Origin: Blastocatellia bacterium
GTDB taxonomy: Bacteria; Acidobacteriota; Blastocatellia; HR10; J050
Reading direction: 5' to 3'
DNA: 52,689 bases
Assembly: GCA_026985075.1 (NCBI GenBank)
Contig: JALSQX010000035.1
Location: 1-52,689, forward strand
In this document: positions 31,668 through 40,800 of the stretch, piece by piece
How positions within the stretch are numbered: the stretch's first letter is position 1
How the letters are laid out: the number at the start of each line of letters is the position of its first letter
The notes under the pieces: model-generated
The model's input: only the letters and a program-made list of their open reading frames with translations
The model's database searches: none
What the model was told of the DNA's origin: nothing
Translations under genes and position numbers: made by a program

Positions 31668-33389
31668 ATGCCAGCGCAATATCCTTACTACCCAGTAGAA
31701 CCCATCACGGATCTGAGAGATCTTCTGGAGAAGAGTTGCCGTCGCTTCTCCAAGAAGACGGCTCTCCGTTGGAAAGCCGGAGGCCAATGGCATTCCCTCA
31801 CCTACCAGGAGCTCCACCAACAGATCGAAGCCCTGGCTACTGGACTCCTGGAGCGAGGACTTCAATCGGGAGACAAGGTCGCCATTCTGTCAGAAAATCG
31901 CCCAGAGTGGGGAATCGCCTATCTGGCCACTGCGTGCCTCGGCGCGACCTGCCTTCCCATCGACAAGGATCTTCGCCACCAGGAAATCTTCCATCTCCTG
32001 CACTTCTGTCAGGCAAAATTCATCGTCACCTCACTGAAGTACATGGACGAGGTGCTCGACATGCACCCTCGCCTTCCCTCCCTTAAAGGCATCATCACTA
32101 TGGACGAAGCGAAACCCTCAGCAGAGGCTGTGGAGCGTTTAGCCGATCTCATTAAAGTGGGGAGACACCTGGTCAAAAAGGGTGATCGGCGGTTTCGAGA
32201 GGCCGCCGTTGCCCCTGATGATCTGGCGGCCATTCTGTTCAGTTCCGGCACGATGGGCACTCCCAAGGGCGTCATGTTGACCCATAAGAACATCGCCACA
32301 AACATCATGCAGACGTGTCGCTCCGTTTACGTGGACGAACGAGATCGCTTCCTCTCGGTGCTCCCGATTCATCACGCTTATGAGTGCACCTGTGGATTTC
32401 TCGTTCCCTTGTACCGAGGCAGCAGCATTGCCTATGCGGAGAGCCTTCGCCGGATCGTCGACAATATGGCCGAGACCAAAACCACGGTCATGCTCGGCGT
32501 CCCCCTCCTTTACGAAGCTCTCTATGAGCGCATTCAGGCAGCCATTGCGCAAAAGGGGAAATTCACATTCAAACTGGGGAAGGGACTGGCGTGGGGCTCG
32601 GAAAAGCTGCTGCGCCTCAATCTGAGGCGTCGGATTTTCGCCAAGGTCCATAAGCGGCTCGGCGGCCATCTCCGGCTCTTCATCTGTGGCGGCGCGCCGT
32701 TGAATCCGGAAATCTCTCGTGGCTTCCGCGCGCTCGGCATCAACTTCCTCCAAGGTTACGGGCTGACCGAAGCCTCGCCCCTGGTGGCGGTGAATCGGGA
32801 TAAGGCGTTCAAGGACGACGCCGTGGGTTTGCCACTCGATGGTATGGAGTACAAGATCGTCGACGGCGAATTGTGGGTCAAAGGGGACAACGTGATGAAA
32901 GGGTATTACCGCAATCCCGCGGCGACCGCCGAAGCGCTTCGGGACGGCTGGTTGCGAACCGGCGACCTCGGGTTCTTCGACCAGGATGGGTTCCTCCACA
33001 TTCAAGGGCGCAAGAAGGCGCTCATCGTCACACCAGGGGGAAAGAACGTTTCCCCCGAAGAGGTCGAACTCGAGCTCATGAAGAGCCCGTACATCCTCGA
33101 ATGCCTCGTGTGGGGTGGTCCTGATCCTCAGGCCGCCGAAGTCCAAGCCATCATCGTCCCCGATATCGAGCAACTCGATATCGATTTCGGGCGCCAGGGA
33201 GAAGCGCTGACCCGCGACCAGATCGAAGCGATCATTCGTCAGGAAATCAATAAATACTGCGCTCGTCTCGCCCCCTACAAACGCGTGAAGACCTTCACTC
33301 TCCGCGACGAAGAGTTCGCCAAAACGACCACCCGGAAGATCAAACGATACCTGTACACCGACACCCCGCCGCACCTCTCAGCCCGATAG
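31668..33389 (+). CDS. AMP-forming long-chain acyl-CoA synthetase
   Basis: 573 residues. It activates fatty acids to acyl-CoA through an acyl-adenylate. The AMP-binding signature is FSSGTMGTPKGVMLTHKN (about 186-203), followed by GYGLTEASPL and the hinge/adenylate motif GWLRTGDLGFFD. The C-terminal lysine region is TTTRKIKRY. GAAGGAG precedes the ATG. It resembles the FACL/FadD15-like membrane-associated branch. It is convergent with thyX, 17 bp apart. Confidence 0.92.
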   Translation: MPAQYPYYPVEPITDLRDLLEKSCRRFSKKTALRWKAGGQWHSLTYQELHQQIEALATGLLERGLQSGDKVAILSENRPEWGIAYLATACLGATCLPIDKDLRHQEIFHLLHFCQAKFIVTSLKYMDEVLDMHPRLPSLKGIITMDEAKPSAEAVERLADLIKVGRHLVKKGDRRFREAAVAPDDLAAILFSSGTMGTPKGVMLTHKNIATNIMQTCRSVYVDERDRFLSVLPIHHAYECTCGFLVPLYRGSSIAYAESLRRIVDNMAETKTTVMLGVPLLYEALYERIQAAIAQKGKFTFKLGKGLAWGSEKLLRLNLRRRIFAKVHKRLGGHLRLFICGGAPLNPEISRGFRALGINFLQGYGLTEASPLVAVNRDKAFKDDAVGLPLDGMEYKIVDGELWVKGDNVMKGYYRNPAATAEALRDGWLRTGDLGFFDQDGFLHIQGRKKALIVTPGGKNVSPEEVELELMKSPYILECLVWGGPDPQAAEVQAIIVPDIEQLDIDFGRQGEALTRDQIEAIIRQEINKYCARLAPYKRVKTFTLRDEEFAKTTTRKIKRYLYTDTPPHLSAR

Positions 33390-33406
33390 ACCGCCGAGAC
33401 GATACT

Positions 33407-34960
33407 TCAGATGAGACGGTGATATTCTGACACATCGAGGTCCCAGACGCGCACGCCGCAGTACCGATCCCCCTCGGGACAATACGGCCGCGTCCTGGAG
33501 AGCATCCGCTGAGTACAGGGAGGTAACAGATAGCGCCCAATTCGCGGATTAATTTCGCGAATCTGGAGTGCCTCCTCCAACGACGCTCGCCAGATCTCTT
33601 CTTGCGCCAGATAGCACAGCCGCATGGCATGTTTGTGATGGAGGTGGAGCAGATCGGCCGACTCGGTGAATCGGATGGAGACGGCGTTCGGCAAGAGATA
33701 CAGCGCGAATTCCTCGCTCACGCCCCGTCGCCTGAGTCGATTGATACCCTCCCAGGAACGATCCATGGTCTCGGCATACAACCGAGAGAGGCGGTCGTCG
33801 ATCTGGATCAACGCCGGAGTGATGAAATCGGGTTCGTCGGTGAGATGAGCGATCAAACAAGGCCGCGATCCCGGCGTCATACGATGACGTTGATCCTGCG
33901 AATCGGCCGTGTGGCTCAGCTTCTTGCGGAAAGTATAGGCAGGATGATGTAACGTTCGCGCCAGCTTGGAGAGCGTCGTCAAATTGAGGGATTCGCCCAG
34001 AAGCCGATTCCGCGCCGGGTTCAAGACGAGCTCGATGGCTTCGGTATCGCTCAACAGAGTGGAACTCACCCCTAACACCTCTCTCACGGCGTCGGCGAGC
34101 ACGGTTTCGTTCCGGACCTTATAATCGATCAATTTGGCGGTGCGCCCCTCTAAGCTCCGATCGAACTCCTCGATGAACGTCTTTCTCGCTTGCCGACTGG
34201 TCGCCTCCCGATGGGCGACGAAAAACGCGTGTTCGGGAGTCTCTTCGAGTTCCATGGGGCTCTCCAAAATCGCCTCATAGAGTGGATCCTGCTTGAGCAC
34301 TTCGTCGACCATCTTTTGAACGACGAGGCGCTGCTCCAGCGGCGCGTCATATTGCTGGCAAAGGCGATAGTAGCGTAGCAACGTAATGGCGCTGATCGTA
34401 TGGTAAAGATAGGCCAGCGTCGCCACAGGGAGGACATAGCGCGCCACCTCCAAGGCTCGCTTGACGACGATGCGGTGATATCTCCTCTCCCGAAGATCTC
34501 GATGGGGGAAGAGCTTTCCATACGCGCTCTCGACCACAGGAATCAACTTGTTGGTGAGCTCCCGATAGGCGTCCATCTGGCTCCTGATGGTCTCGGTATA
34601 GATGTTCAGGCTCTCCCCTCGCAGCGGCGGGATGGCGACGTTCTCGGGTTTGACCTCGACGTAGCGCTGCGATACCTGCTCTGTATTGTAGAAGGGATGG
34701 CTGTGCAGGAACGACCAGATGAATTGGCGCGAAACGTTACTCAGGGCAAATTGGAAATGCGCGTGAGTGAACACAGTGTGATGACCGGCGCGATAGATAC
34801 TCTGGGCTAACGATCTGTGTTTCTCGATGGTGATCTCATCGTCAGTGATGAGGCCCCGACTGGAGTAACACGTGCGCGCGGTGGCGAGAGCATTCTGGAA
34901 GGGGGTCTCAAACGCCTTGACTAATCGGACCTCGGGTTCGGGCGATAGAAACACTCCCAT
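33407..34960 (-). CDS. thyX: Double-length ThyX (flavin-dependent thymidylate synthase family)
   Basis: 517 residues, about twice ordinary ThyX. Two ThyX-like halves are visible. The N-terminal half (about 1-260) has the SRQFIWSFLHSHPFYNTEQV segment followed by SQRYVEV, where the RHR of the ThyX motif is replaced. The C-terminal half (about 270-517) has QDQRHRMTPGSRP, which keeps RHR. The active site could be shared between a degenerate half and an intact half. ThyX makes dTMP with FAD and folate. The ATG at 34960 (MGVFLS) is nearly leaderless; frames beyond it lack family sequence. Confidence 0.82.
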   Translation of the reverse strand: MGVFLSPEPEVRLVKAFETPFQNALATARTCYSSRGLITDDEITIEKHRSLAQSIYRAGHHTVFTHAHFQFALSNVSRQFIWSFLHSHPFYNTEQVSQRYVEVKPENVAIPPLRGESLNIYTETIRSQMDAYRELTNKLIPVVESAYGKLFPHRDLRERRYHRIVVKRALEVARYVLPVATLAYLYHTISAITLLRYYRLCQQYDAPLEQRLVVQKMVDEVLKQDPLYEAILESPMELEETPEHAFFVAHREATSRQARKTFIEEFDRSLEGRTAKLIDYKVRNETVLADAVREVLGVSSTLLSDTEAIELVLNPARNRLLGESLNLTTLSKLARTLHHPAYTFRKKLSHTADSQDQRHRMTPGSRPCLIAHLTDEPDFITPALIQIDDRLSRLYAETMDRSWEGINRLRRRGVSEEFALYLLPNAVSIRFTESADLLHLHHKHAMRLCYLAQEEIWRASLEEALQIREINPRIGRYLLPPCTQRMLSRTRPYCPEGDRYCGVRVWDLDVSEYHRLI

Positions 34961-34971
34961 GGCAATGGGAG
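34954..34971. promoter_or_regulatory. Palindrome over the thyX start codon
   Basis: CTCCCAT (34954-34960) and ATGGGAG (34965-34971) form a perfect dyad that includes the start codon and touches the -10 box. It could be an operator or a 5'-end hairpin. Confidence 0.45.
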
Positions 34972-34999
34972 TATACCCACTCCTCCGCACCGAACGCAA
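34970..34999 (-). promoter_or_regulatory. Probable leaderless promoter of thyX
   Basis: On the minus strand, TTGCGT (34994-34999), an 18-bp spacer and TATACT (34970-34975) lie 9 nt before the ATG. Confidence 0.45.
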
Positions 35000-35089
35000 C
35001 GAGATCTTGCGGGCGACCTGAGAACGCCCCCAACCGGTTGGGTGGTGGCTCGAACTGGTCGAGGCCGGGTTGGAAGACTCAACATTACG

Positions 35090-35119
35090 TTGACACCCCA
35101 CTCGACAAAGTGGTACTTT
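35090..35119 (+). promoter_or_regulatory. Sigma70 promoter of the FecR-domain gene
   Basis: A perfect TTGACA (35090-35095), an 18-bp spacer and TACTTT (35114-35119) lie 16 bp before the ATG at 35136. Confidence 0.6.
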
Positions 35120-35135
35120 AAACTGGGGGTGGATT

Positions 35136-36326
35136 ATGAAAAGGCAGGGTACACTTATGCTGAGCATTCTCGCCGGGGCCTTCATTGCGCTCGCCGGGGC
35201 ACAAGCTCCCGTTTCCGCCCAGTATGTGATTTCAGCGCGCGCTGGGGTCATCAATTATACGACCGGGCCGGTCTCTTACCGCCCGAGCAGCGATTCGAGT
35301 TGGACATCGCTTTCCAGCGCCGAAGCCATCACCTTACCGCGCCTCTCTGAGGGGGATCACCTGAAGACGGAAGCGTGGGGAAAGGCGGAAGTGCTCCTGA
35401 ATCCCGGTTCTTATCTTCGCCTCGGCCGGTCGGCCGAGATCGTGATGCAGAGCACCGACTTAGCGGCGACGGCCTTTGAGCTCCTCACCGGCTCGGCGAT
35501 CTTGGAGGTGGGCAATCTACAGAAAGGATTCTCCATCAGCGTTCGCACGCCCCACACATTAGTGAGAATTGAGAGGGACGGGCTCTACCGCATTGATGTC
35601 GACCCGGACGGGACACGACTCATCGTCCGTAAAGGAGAAGCCCGGATCCGGCAAGCCGACGGGACGTTGAAGAGGATCAAGAAGAATAAGGCGGTGATGG
35701 TGCGCGCTCAGGGCTACGAGATCGTAGCATTCTCAAAAGCACGACAAGATGAACTCGATCTCTGGAGTGCCGACCGAGCGGAATTACTCCTGGCGGCCAA
35801 TCAGGCTGTCTTGCGACGATCTCGCTACTGGAGTGGGGTGAACTTCTGGGGGAGCACCTGGATATATGATCCGTTCTTCGGTTGCTACACGTTTCTCCCC
35901 TGGGGATATCCCTTCTGGTCGGTTTACGGGTTCGGCTATTATGGCTGTCCCTACTGGAGAAACTGGGGTGGTTTCTGGTCGGGCGCCTATCCGGGAAGTT
36001 ACGGTGGGGGAACCCCATCTTCTCATCACCCACCGCGGACGAAGAAAGTCAAGCCGAATTTCTCCGTGTACAAAGGGACTCGCCACCTCAGAGGGCATCT
36101 TAGGTATGGTCGAGCAATAAACCATCCCACTGTCGGTTCCTCGCGCCGCCTTCCTCCCACTGCCGGTGTGCCTCGTGGTTCGATGAGACGTGCTCCATCG
36201 GCTGGTTATGGAGGAGGACTCAGAGGGCGATCTTACCGAGGACTCCGCACCGGACACTCGACGGGGATAGGCCGTGGATCTATTCGGGGTATCCCCGGCG
36301 GTCATCGAGCGGGGAAACCCCACTGA
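35136..36326 (+). CDS. Exported FecR-domain protein with aromatic/Gly-rich tail
   Basis: 396 residues. A signal peptide (about 1-28, ending SAQ) precedes a FecR-like beta domain (about 35-200, with RSAEIVMQSTD, FSISVRTPHTLVRIERD and VRKGEARI). After a helical linker the tail is rich in Trp/Tyr/Phe/Gly (DPFFGCYTFLPWGYPFWSVY), then Ser/Arg/Gly. This FecR-plus-tail layout is familiar to me from Acidobacteriota. It lacks the transmembrane anti-sigma part, so a FecI/FecR signalling role is unlikely. An envelope structural role is inference. Confidence 0.82.
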   Translation: MKRQGTLMLSILAGAFIALAGAQAPVSAQYVISARAGVINYTTGPVSYRPSSDSSWTSLSSAEAITLPRLSEGDHLKTEAWGKAEVLLNPGSYLRLGRSAEIVMQSTDLAATAFELLTGSAILEVGNLQKGFSISVRTPHTLVRIERDGLYRIDVDPDGTRLIVRKGEARIRQADGTLKRIKKNKAVMVRAQGYEIVAFSKARQDELDLWSADRAELLLAANQAVLRRSRYWSGVNFWGSTWIYDPFFGCYTFLPWGYPFWSVYGFGYYGCPYWRNWGGFWSGAYPGSYGGGTPSSHHPPRTKKVKPNFSVYKGTRHLRGHLRYGRAINHPTVGSSRRLPPTAGVPRGSMRRAPSAGYGGGLRGRSYRGLRTGHSTGIGRGSIRGIPGGHRAGKPH

Positions 36327-36439
36327 GCATCACTGGCCATCGGTCCTGGCGTTCTCACTGCCCTGGGAACGCCAGAGAATGTCTGTTGGCGCCACCGGGT
36401 TGAGTCACATCTGCTCCCACTTCATGAGGAGAGGGATTC

Positions 36440-37768
36440 ATGTCCCAACAGAATAGGCGCGTCAGCGTTCTTGTTGTTGACGACGAGAATTTTTTCGCCG
36501 AATGGTTAGCCGAAAATCTCCGGGAGGCGTCTCCTCCCTATGAAGCTCACTGGGTGAACTCGGGCGAACGCGCTCTGGAGTTTCTCGAACGTCACCCGGT
36601 CGACCTGGTGATTAGCGACATCAAGATGGCCGGTATCAGCGGCTTTGAATTGCTCCAACAGATCCGCACCCGTCATCCCGGACTGGGCGTCATCCTGATG
36701 ACGGGCTACGATCTCCCTGAACTGAAGGAAGAGGCCATCAAACGCGGCTCCTTGCTCTATCTGGAAAAGCCCTTCTCCATGGAGCAGTTGGAGGCGGCCA
36801 TCGAAGAAGCCCTGCTCTCTGGCCGAGCCGGCGGGATAGAAGAAGCTCCCCCAGCCACCCCCCTCAGCCTCGTCGACACGCTGCACCTGCTCCACATGAG
36901 CCGCTCCAACCACGTGGTTCGCGTGAAAGCTTCTGACGCTGAGGGCACAATCTACTTCCAGGATGGAGAGATCGTTCACGCCCTGTGCCCTCCCCTGGAA
37001 GGAGAAGCGGCCTTGGCCCGAATGCTGAGCTGGCGATCCACCAATTATGAGATCCTCCCCGCCGAATTGGTCCTCCACCGAAGCATCTTCCGGGAGTTCG
37101 ACGCGCTCCTGAATGCCGTCATTGCTCCCCGAGAAGAGGGGGCTACGCCTTCGGAACTTCAGGCATCGGGAGAAACGGCGAAGGTCGAAGCTCAACCTGT
37201 TATCCCCTCACCCCCTCCCGAAGTTCCTGAACGAGCGACCCGAGTGCCGCGCGACGCCCACCACCCTATCGAACGGGCTCCCCAACCCGAAGCGAGTGAA
37301 ATAACGGCCGGTCCGGATTCCCCTTCGTCTTCCACTCCGGCGCGTTCCCCGAAGGAGGAAACGCCCCCGATAGTCCCTCCTCAACTTTCAGAAAAACAAC
37401 AACACGATATTCGCCGAGCACTCACTTCCATGGAGCACATTGAGGGGGGGGCCGTGATCGATGAGCAGGGGCGCGTGCTCGTCTCAACGTTGCCCGAGGC
37501 AATGCTCGAACCGGCAACAATGGAGACCATCTGCACCCTGATGCAGGCCTGTCATCGGTCGACCGAGCGCCTGGGCCGAGGTCCCCATCGTCAATCACTC
37601 ATTCAAGGTGACGCCGGGCATCTCATCATCTCCGAGGTGGGAGAGTCGCTGTTCCTCCTCCTTCTCGCCTCGGCCAGAGCAAAGCTCGGTTTCGTTCTGT
37701 TGCAGGCGCGACAACGGGCTCAAGACGTGAGCAAGATCATGACACCACCAGCAACCGATGGTGCTTGA
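36440..37768 (+). CDS. Receiver-DUF4388-roadblock signalling protein
   Basis: 442 residues. A response-regulator receiver (about 8-125, acidic pair D14-D15, phospho-acceptor Asp60 in VISDIKM, lysine in LEKPF) precedes a DUF4388/PATAN-like domain (about 145-235, with GTIYFQDGEIVHA). A Pro/Glu-rich linker follows, then a C-terminal roadblock/LC7 domain (about 330-430, EGGAVIDEQGRVLVST). Roadblock domains dimerise and control small GTPases such as MglA. It has no DNA-binding domain. It lies 47 bp before the histidine kinase and is probably its partner. Confidence 0.85.
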   Translation: MSQQNRRVSVLVVDDENFFAEWLAENLREASPPYEAHWVNSGERALEFLERHPVDLVISDIKMAGISGFELLQQIRTRHPGLGVILMTGYDLPELKEEAIKRGSLLYLEKPFSMEQLEAAIEEALLSGRAGGIEEAPPATPLSLVDTLHLLHMSRSNHVVRVKASDAEGTIYFQDGEIVHALCPPLEGEAALARMLSWRSTNYEILPAELVLHRSIFREFDALLNAVIAPREEGATPSELQASGETAKVEAQPVIPSPPPEVPERATRVPRDAHHPIERAPQPEASEITAGPDSPSSSTPARSPKEETPPIVPPQLSEKQQHDIRRALTSMEHIEGGAVIDEQGRVLVSTLPEAMLEPATMETICTLMQACHRSTERLGRGPHRQSLIQGDAGHLIISEVGESLFLLLLASARAKLGFVLLQARQRAQDVSKIMTPPATDGA

Positions 37769-37815
37769 CTCGCCGTCATTCACGACGCATCATCTCGGAT
37801 GAAGAGGGTTTCAAC

Positions 37816-40800
37816 ATGGTATTGAGAAAGTGGTTCAAGGAGAAGCAGCCAGAACCCCCTCAGCGGGCGGATTCCATAGACGATGCCCTCGTCCACCAGC
37901 TCGCCCTTCGCCTTCGTGGGCCGCTCGATGTGGATGAGCTCCTTCAATGGCTCGTCGACGAGTTGGGAAAGCAATGGCGTCTGGACCATTGCCTCGCCTA
38001 TCTGTGCGATCCGACCAGTGACATTCTCCGGTGGCGAGCGGGCTATCATCGTCCCCCCCTGCCCCCGCTGCGTTGGCCTCTCCGACAATCAGATTCCCCA
38101 GACCTCTTCGCTCAACTCCAGGACGGGAAGATCGTATGCATCGATGATCCCACCAAGAGCCCGCTGGTCGCCGCCAGCCGCCCCACCTTCGAATCGGCAG
38201 ATATCCATACGCTCATCTTCGTCCCAGCCCTCAGGGAGCGATTGGAAGCCGTGCTCGTCCTGGCCACGGTGGCGCGCTCGCGCCAACTGGCGACTCGGGA
38301 ACGGCGCGTCTTAGAGACGGTGGCCACCCAGGTCGCTCTCGCTGCCCACCAGATGACGCTCAGTTCGGCGTTGCGTCAAGCAGGCAGTCAAGCCCAGAGT
38401 GCGACCGCCCAGTTGCAAGCCGAAAATCAATTCCTGCATCAACTGACCCAGCTTCTGCTCCTCCCCGCGGGCGACTTGGGACAGCTTCTCAATCATATCT
38501 GTGAGTCACTGGCCCAACTCTACGGAGTTCGAGTATGCAGTATCGAAGAGATACAGGGGGATACGGCAACCGTGCGCTCGATGTATCTCTCCGGTCGCAC
38601 GACCAATCTGGGCGTATTCCCCATCGAGCGAACGCCGCGTCAACAAGTCCTCGAGTCGGCCCAGCACAGCGTCTGCCTTCGGGCCACCGAGGCATACCCC
38701 GAAGATCAATTTCTCCGGGAAAACGCGCTGGACTTCTATGCCGGTCTGCCGATCGCTGACCGCGCGGGCAACGTCATCGGCTTGCTGAACCTGTTCCACC
38801 GGGAGCCCATCACGCTGGAGAAACGCGATGTGAAGTTCCTCACGGCGATAGCCCGACGCGTCGGCTTCGAGCTGGAGAGCGCCCTCAGCGCCAGATCGCT
38901 CCATGAACTCGAACAACTCGCGCGGCAACGACTGGAGGAGGTGACGCGACGGCAAGAACAAATGAAACTCCTTCAAGAAGCCCAGGAGCTGCTCCGTCAG
39001 GCCGACTCGCTGGAGGCGGGTCTGGAGGAACTGGTGCGATTGGCCAATCATCACCTCGCCTCGGACTTCGCCGTGCTCGCCCGATTCGACGAGGAGCACC
39101 AGATCACCTCGCTCATCGCCGCCGGCATCGAGTCGGCCGTCCTCGAAGCGATGAAGACCCTGCCGCCAGACCGCGGACTGCTGAGCCTCCTTTTGGATCG
39201 AGACGATCCCGTGCGCTCCGACAACGTGACCCACCACCCTCGATTCACTGGCTTCCCCCCTAACCATCCGGTTGTGCGCAGTTTCCTTGGAGCGCCCCTG
39301 CGCGCGCGAGGAAGGCTCATCGGCGCGCTTTATTTCGCCGATAAACGTGGTGGGGAACCCTTCTCCGAACAAGATGAATCCTTCGTCCACCAGCTGGCCG
39401 CGCTCATCGCCCTGGCCGCTGCCGCTCCCGCCGAGATCGCCTCCGTTGTTCCACTGCTCCCAGGGAACCAGCTTCTGGAGATGAGTCCCTCCTCGGCAGG
39501 GATGGAGCGCTCTCCTATCGGGTGGGACGTATTCTCCCACCTGTTCACTCTCATGGAGCGGGAGGCCACCATCGAACAGGTTGGCGAGGCGGTGGTCGAA
39601 AAACTGATCGAACCCTGGTCCACGGCGGCCGCCGGCCTCTGGGTGTTGGACCCCTCACATCAGCAGTTGGCTCTCATAGCGGGACGTGGCACTCCCATTG
39701 AGCGACTGGCCGGGCGGGGGCCCATTCTGCTCGGCGCCGGTTCGATTGGCCGAGCGGCTATCAGCGGCGAGCCGCTCATCATTGACGATCTGCATCGGAC
39801 AGAGGGCATTCCCGACGAGGTGCGATCATTGGTCGACGATGAGGAGCAATTCGTCACGGCCCTGATCGTCCCTCTCAAAACCCACGATAAGAGTCTGGGT
39901 CTCCTCGCATTGTTCACCGATGAACCGCGGACCGTCGAGAAGGATTACCAATCGTTCATCGAAGTCCTCGCCTATTGCCTGGGAAGCTTCATCGAGCAGT
40001 CGCGCATGCGGGAGGCCGTCTCGCGGCGTCACGAAGAGATGGCCATGGTCCAGTCGGTCATCGAATCGACGAGCGAGATCACCAGCATCGAGCACGTGTG
40101 GGACCAGCTGCTCCAGCGCCTCACCGAATCCCTGGAAGCCAGTCACGCTGCCCTGTTCCTTCACCAACCAGAGGAACACCAATTGCGGCTCTTCGGGCAC
40201 CGAGGACTGAATGATGCCTTGATCGATCGAGGGCGCCAGATCGCTCCCGATCAGGCGGAAGACCTCATCGTCGGGCTGGATCGAGGAGAGCCCATCATCA
40301 TCGCCGAACTGGAGGCCGAGCCCCGGATTCGACACCGCCAGCTGGTGGAAACCCTCCGAGCCGAAGGGATCCGCTCCGGCGTCATTCTCCCCCTCAGAAA
40401 GGGCGAGGGCCGTCAAACCGGAATGACCGGGCTTCTCGTCCTCGGTTCACGAGAACCCGGGCACTTCTCTCACTACTCGACGGAATTCTTCTCGATCCTC
40501 GCCCATCGCATCGCCAGCACGGTGGAACGACTGGAGCAAACCGAGGAATCCGCCGGGCGGGCGAGCCCTGATCTCACGGCCGGGGAACCTGCGGGTGACA
40601 CCTCGTCATGGCGTCTTCGCCTCCACGAGACATTGCTGGAACATCTGACGACCGGCGTCGTGGCCCTCGACCGGGACGGGCGCATCACTCTCTTCAACCC
40701 GGCGATGGAACGACTCACCGGTTATCAGCGCAGCGATGTACTCGGTCAGCGCCTCGGCGCCAATGGGTTGTCGCTCTTTTTGCAGAGTCATCCCTTTGAA

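Noticed and set aside
32139-33374. 411-codon minus-strand frame opposite the acyl-CoA synthetase
   Set aside because: Shadow of a gene with all adenylate-forming motifs.
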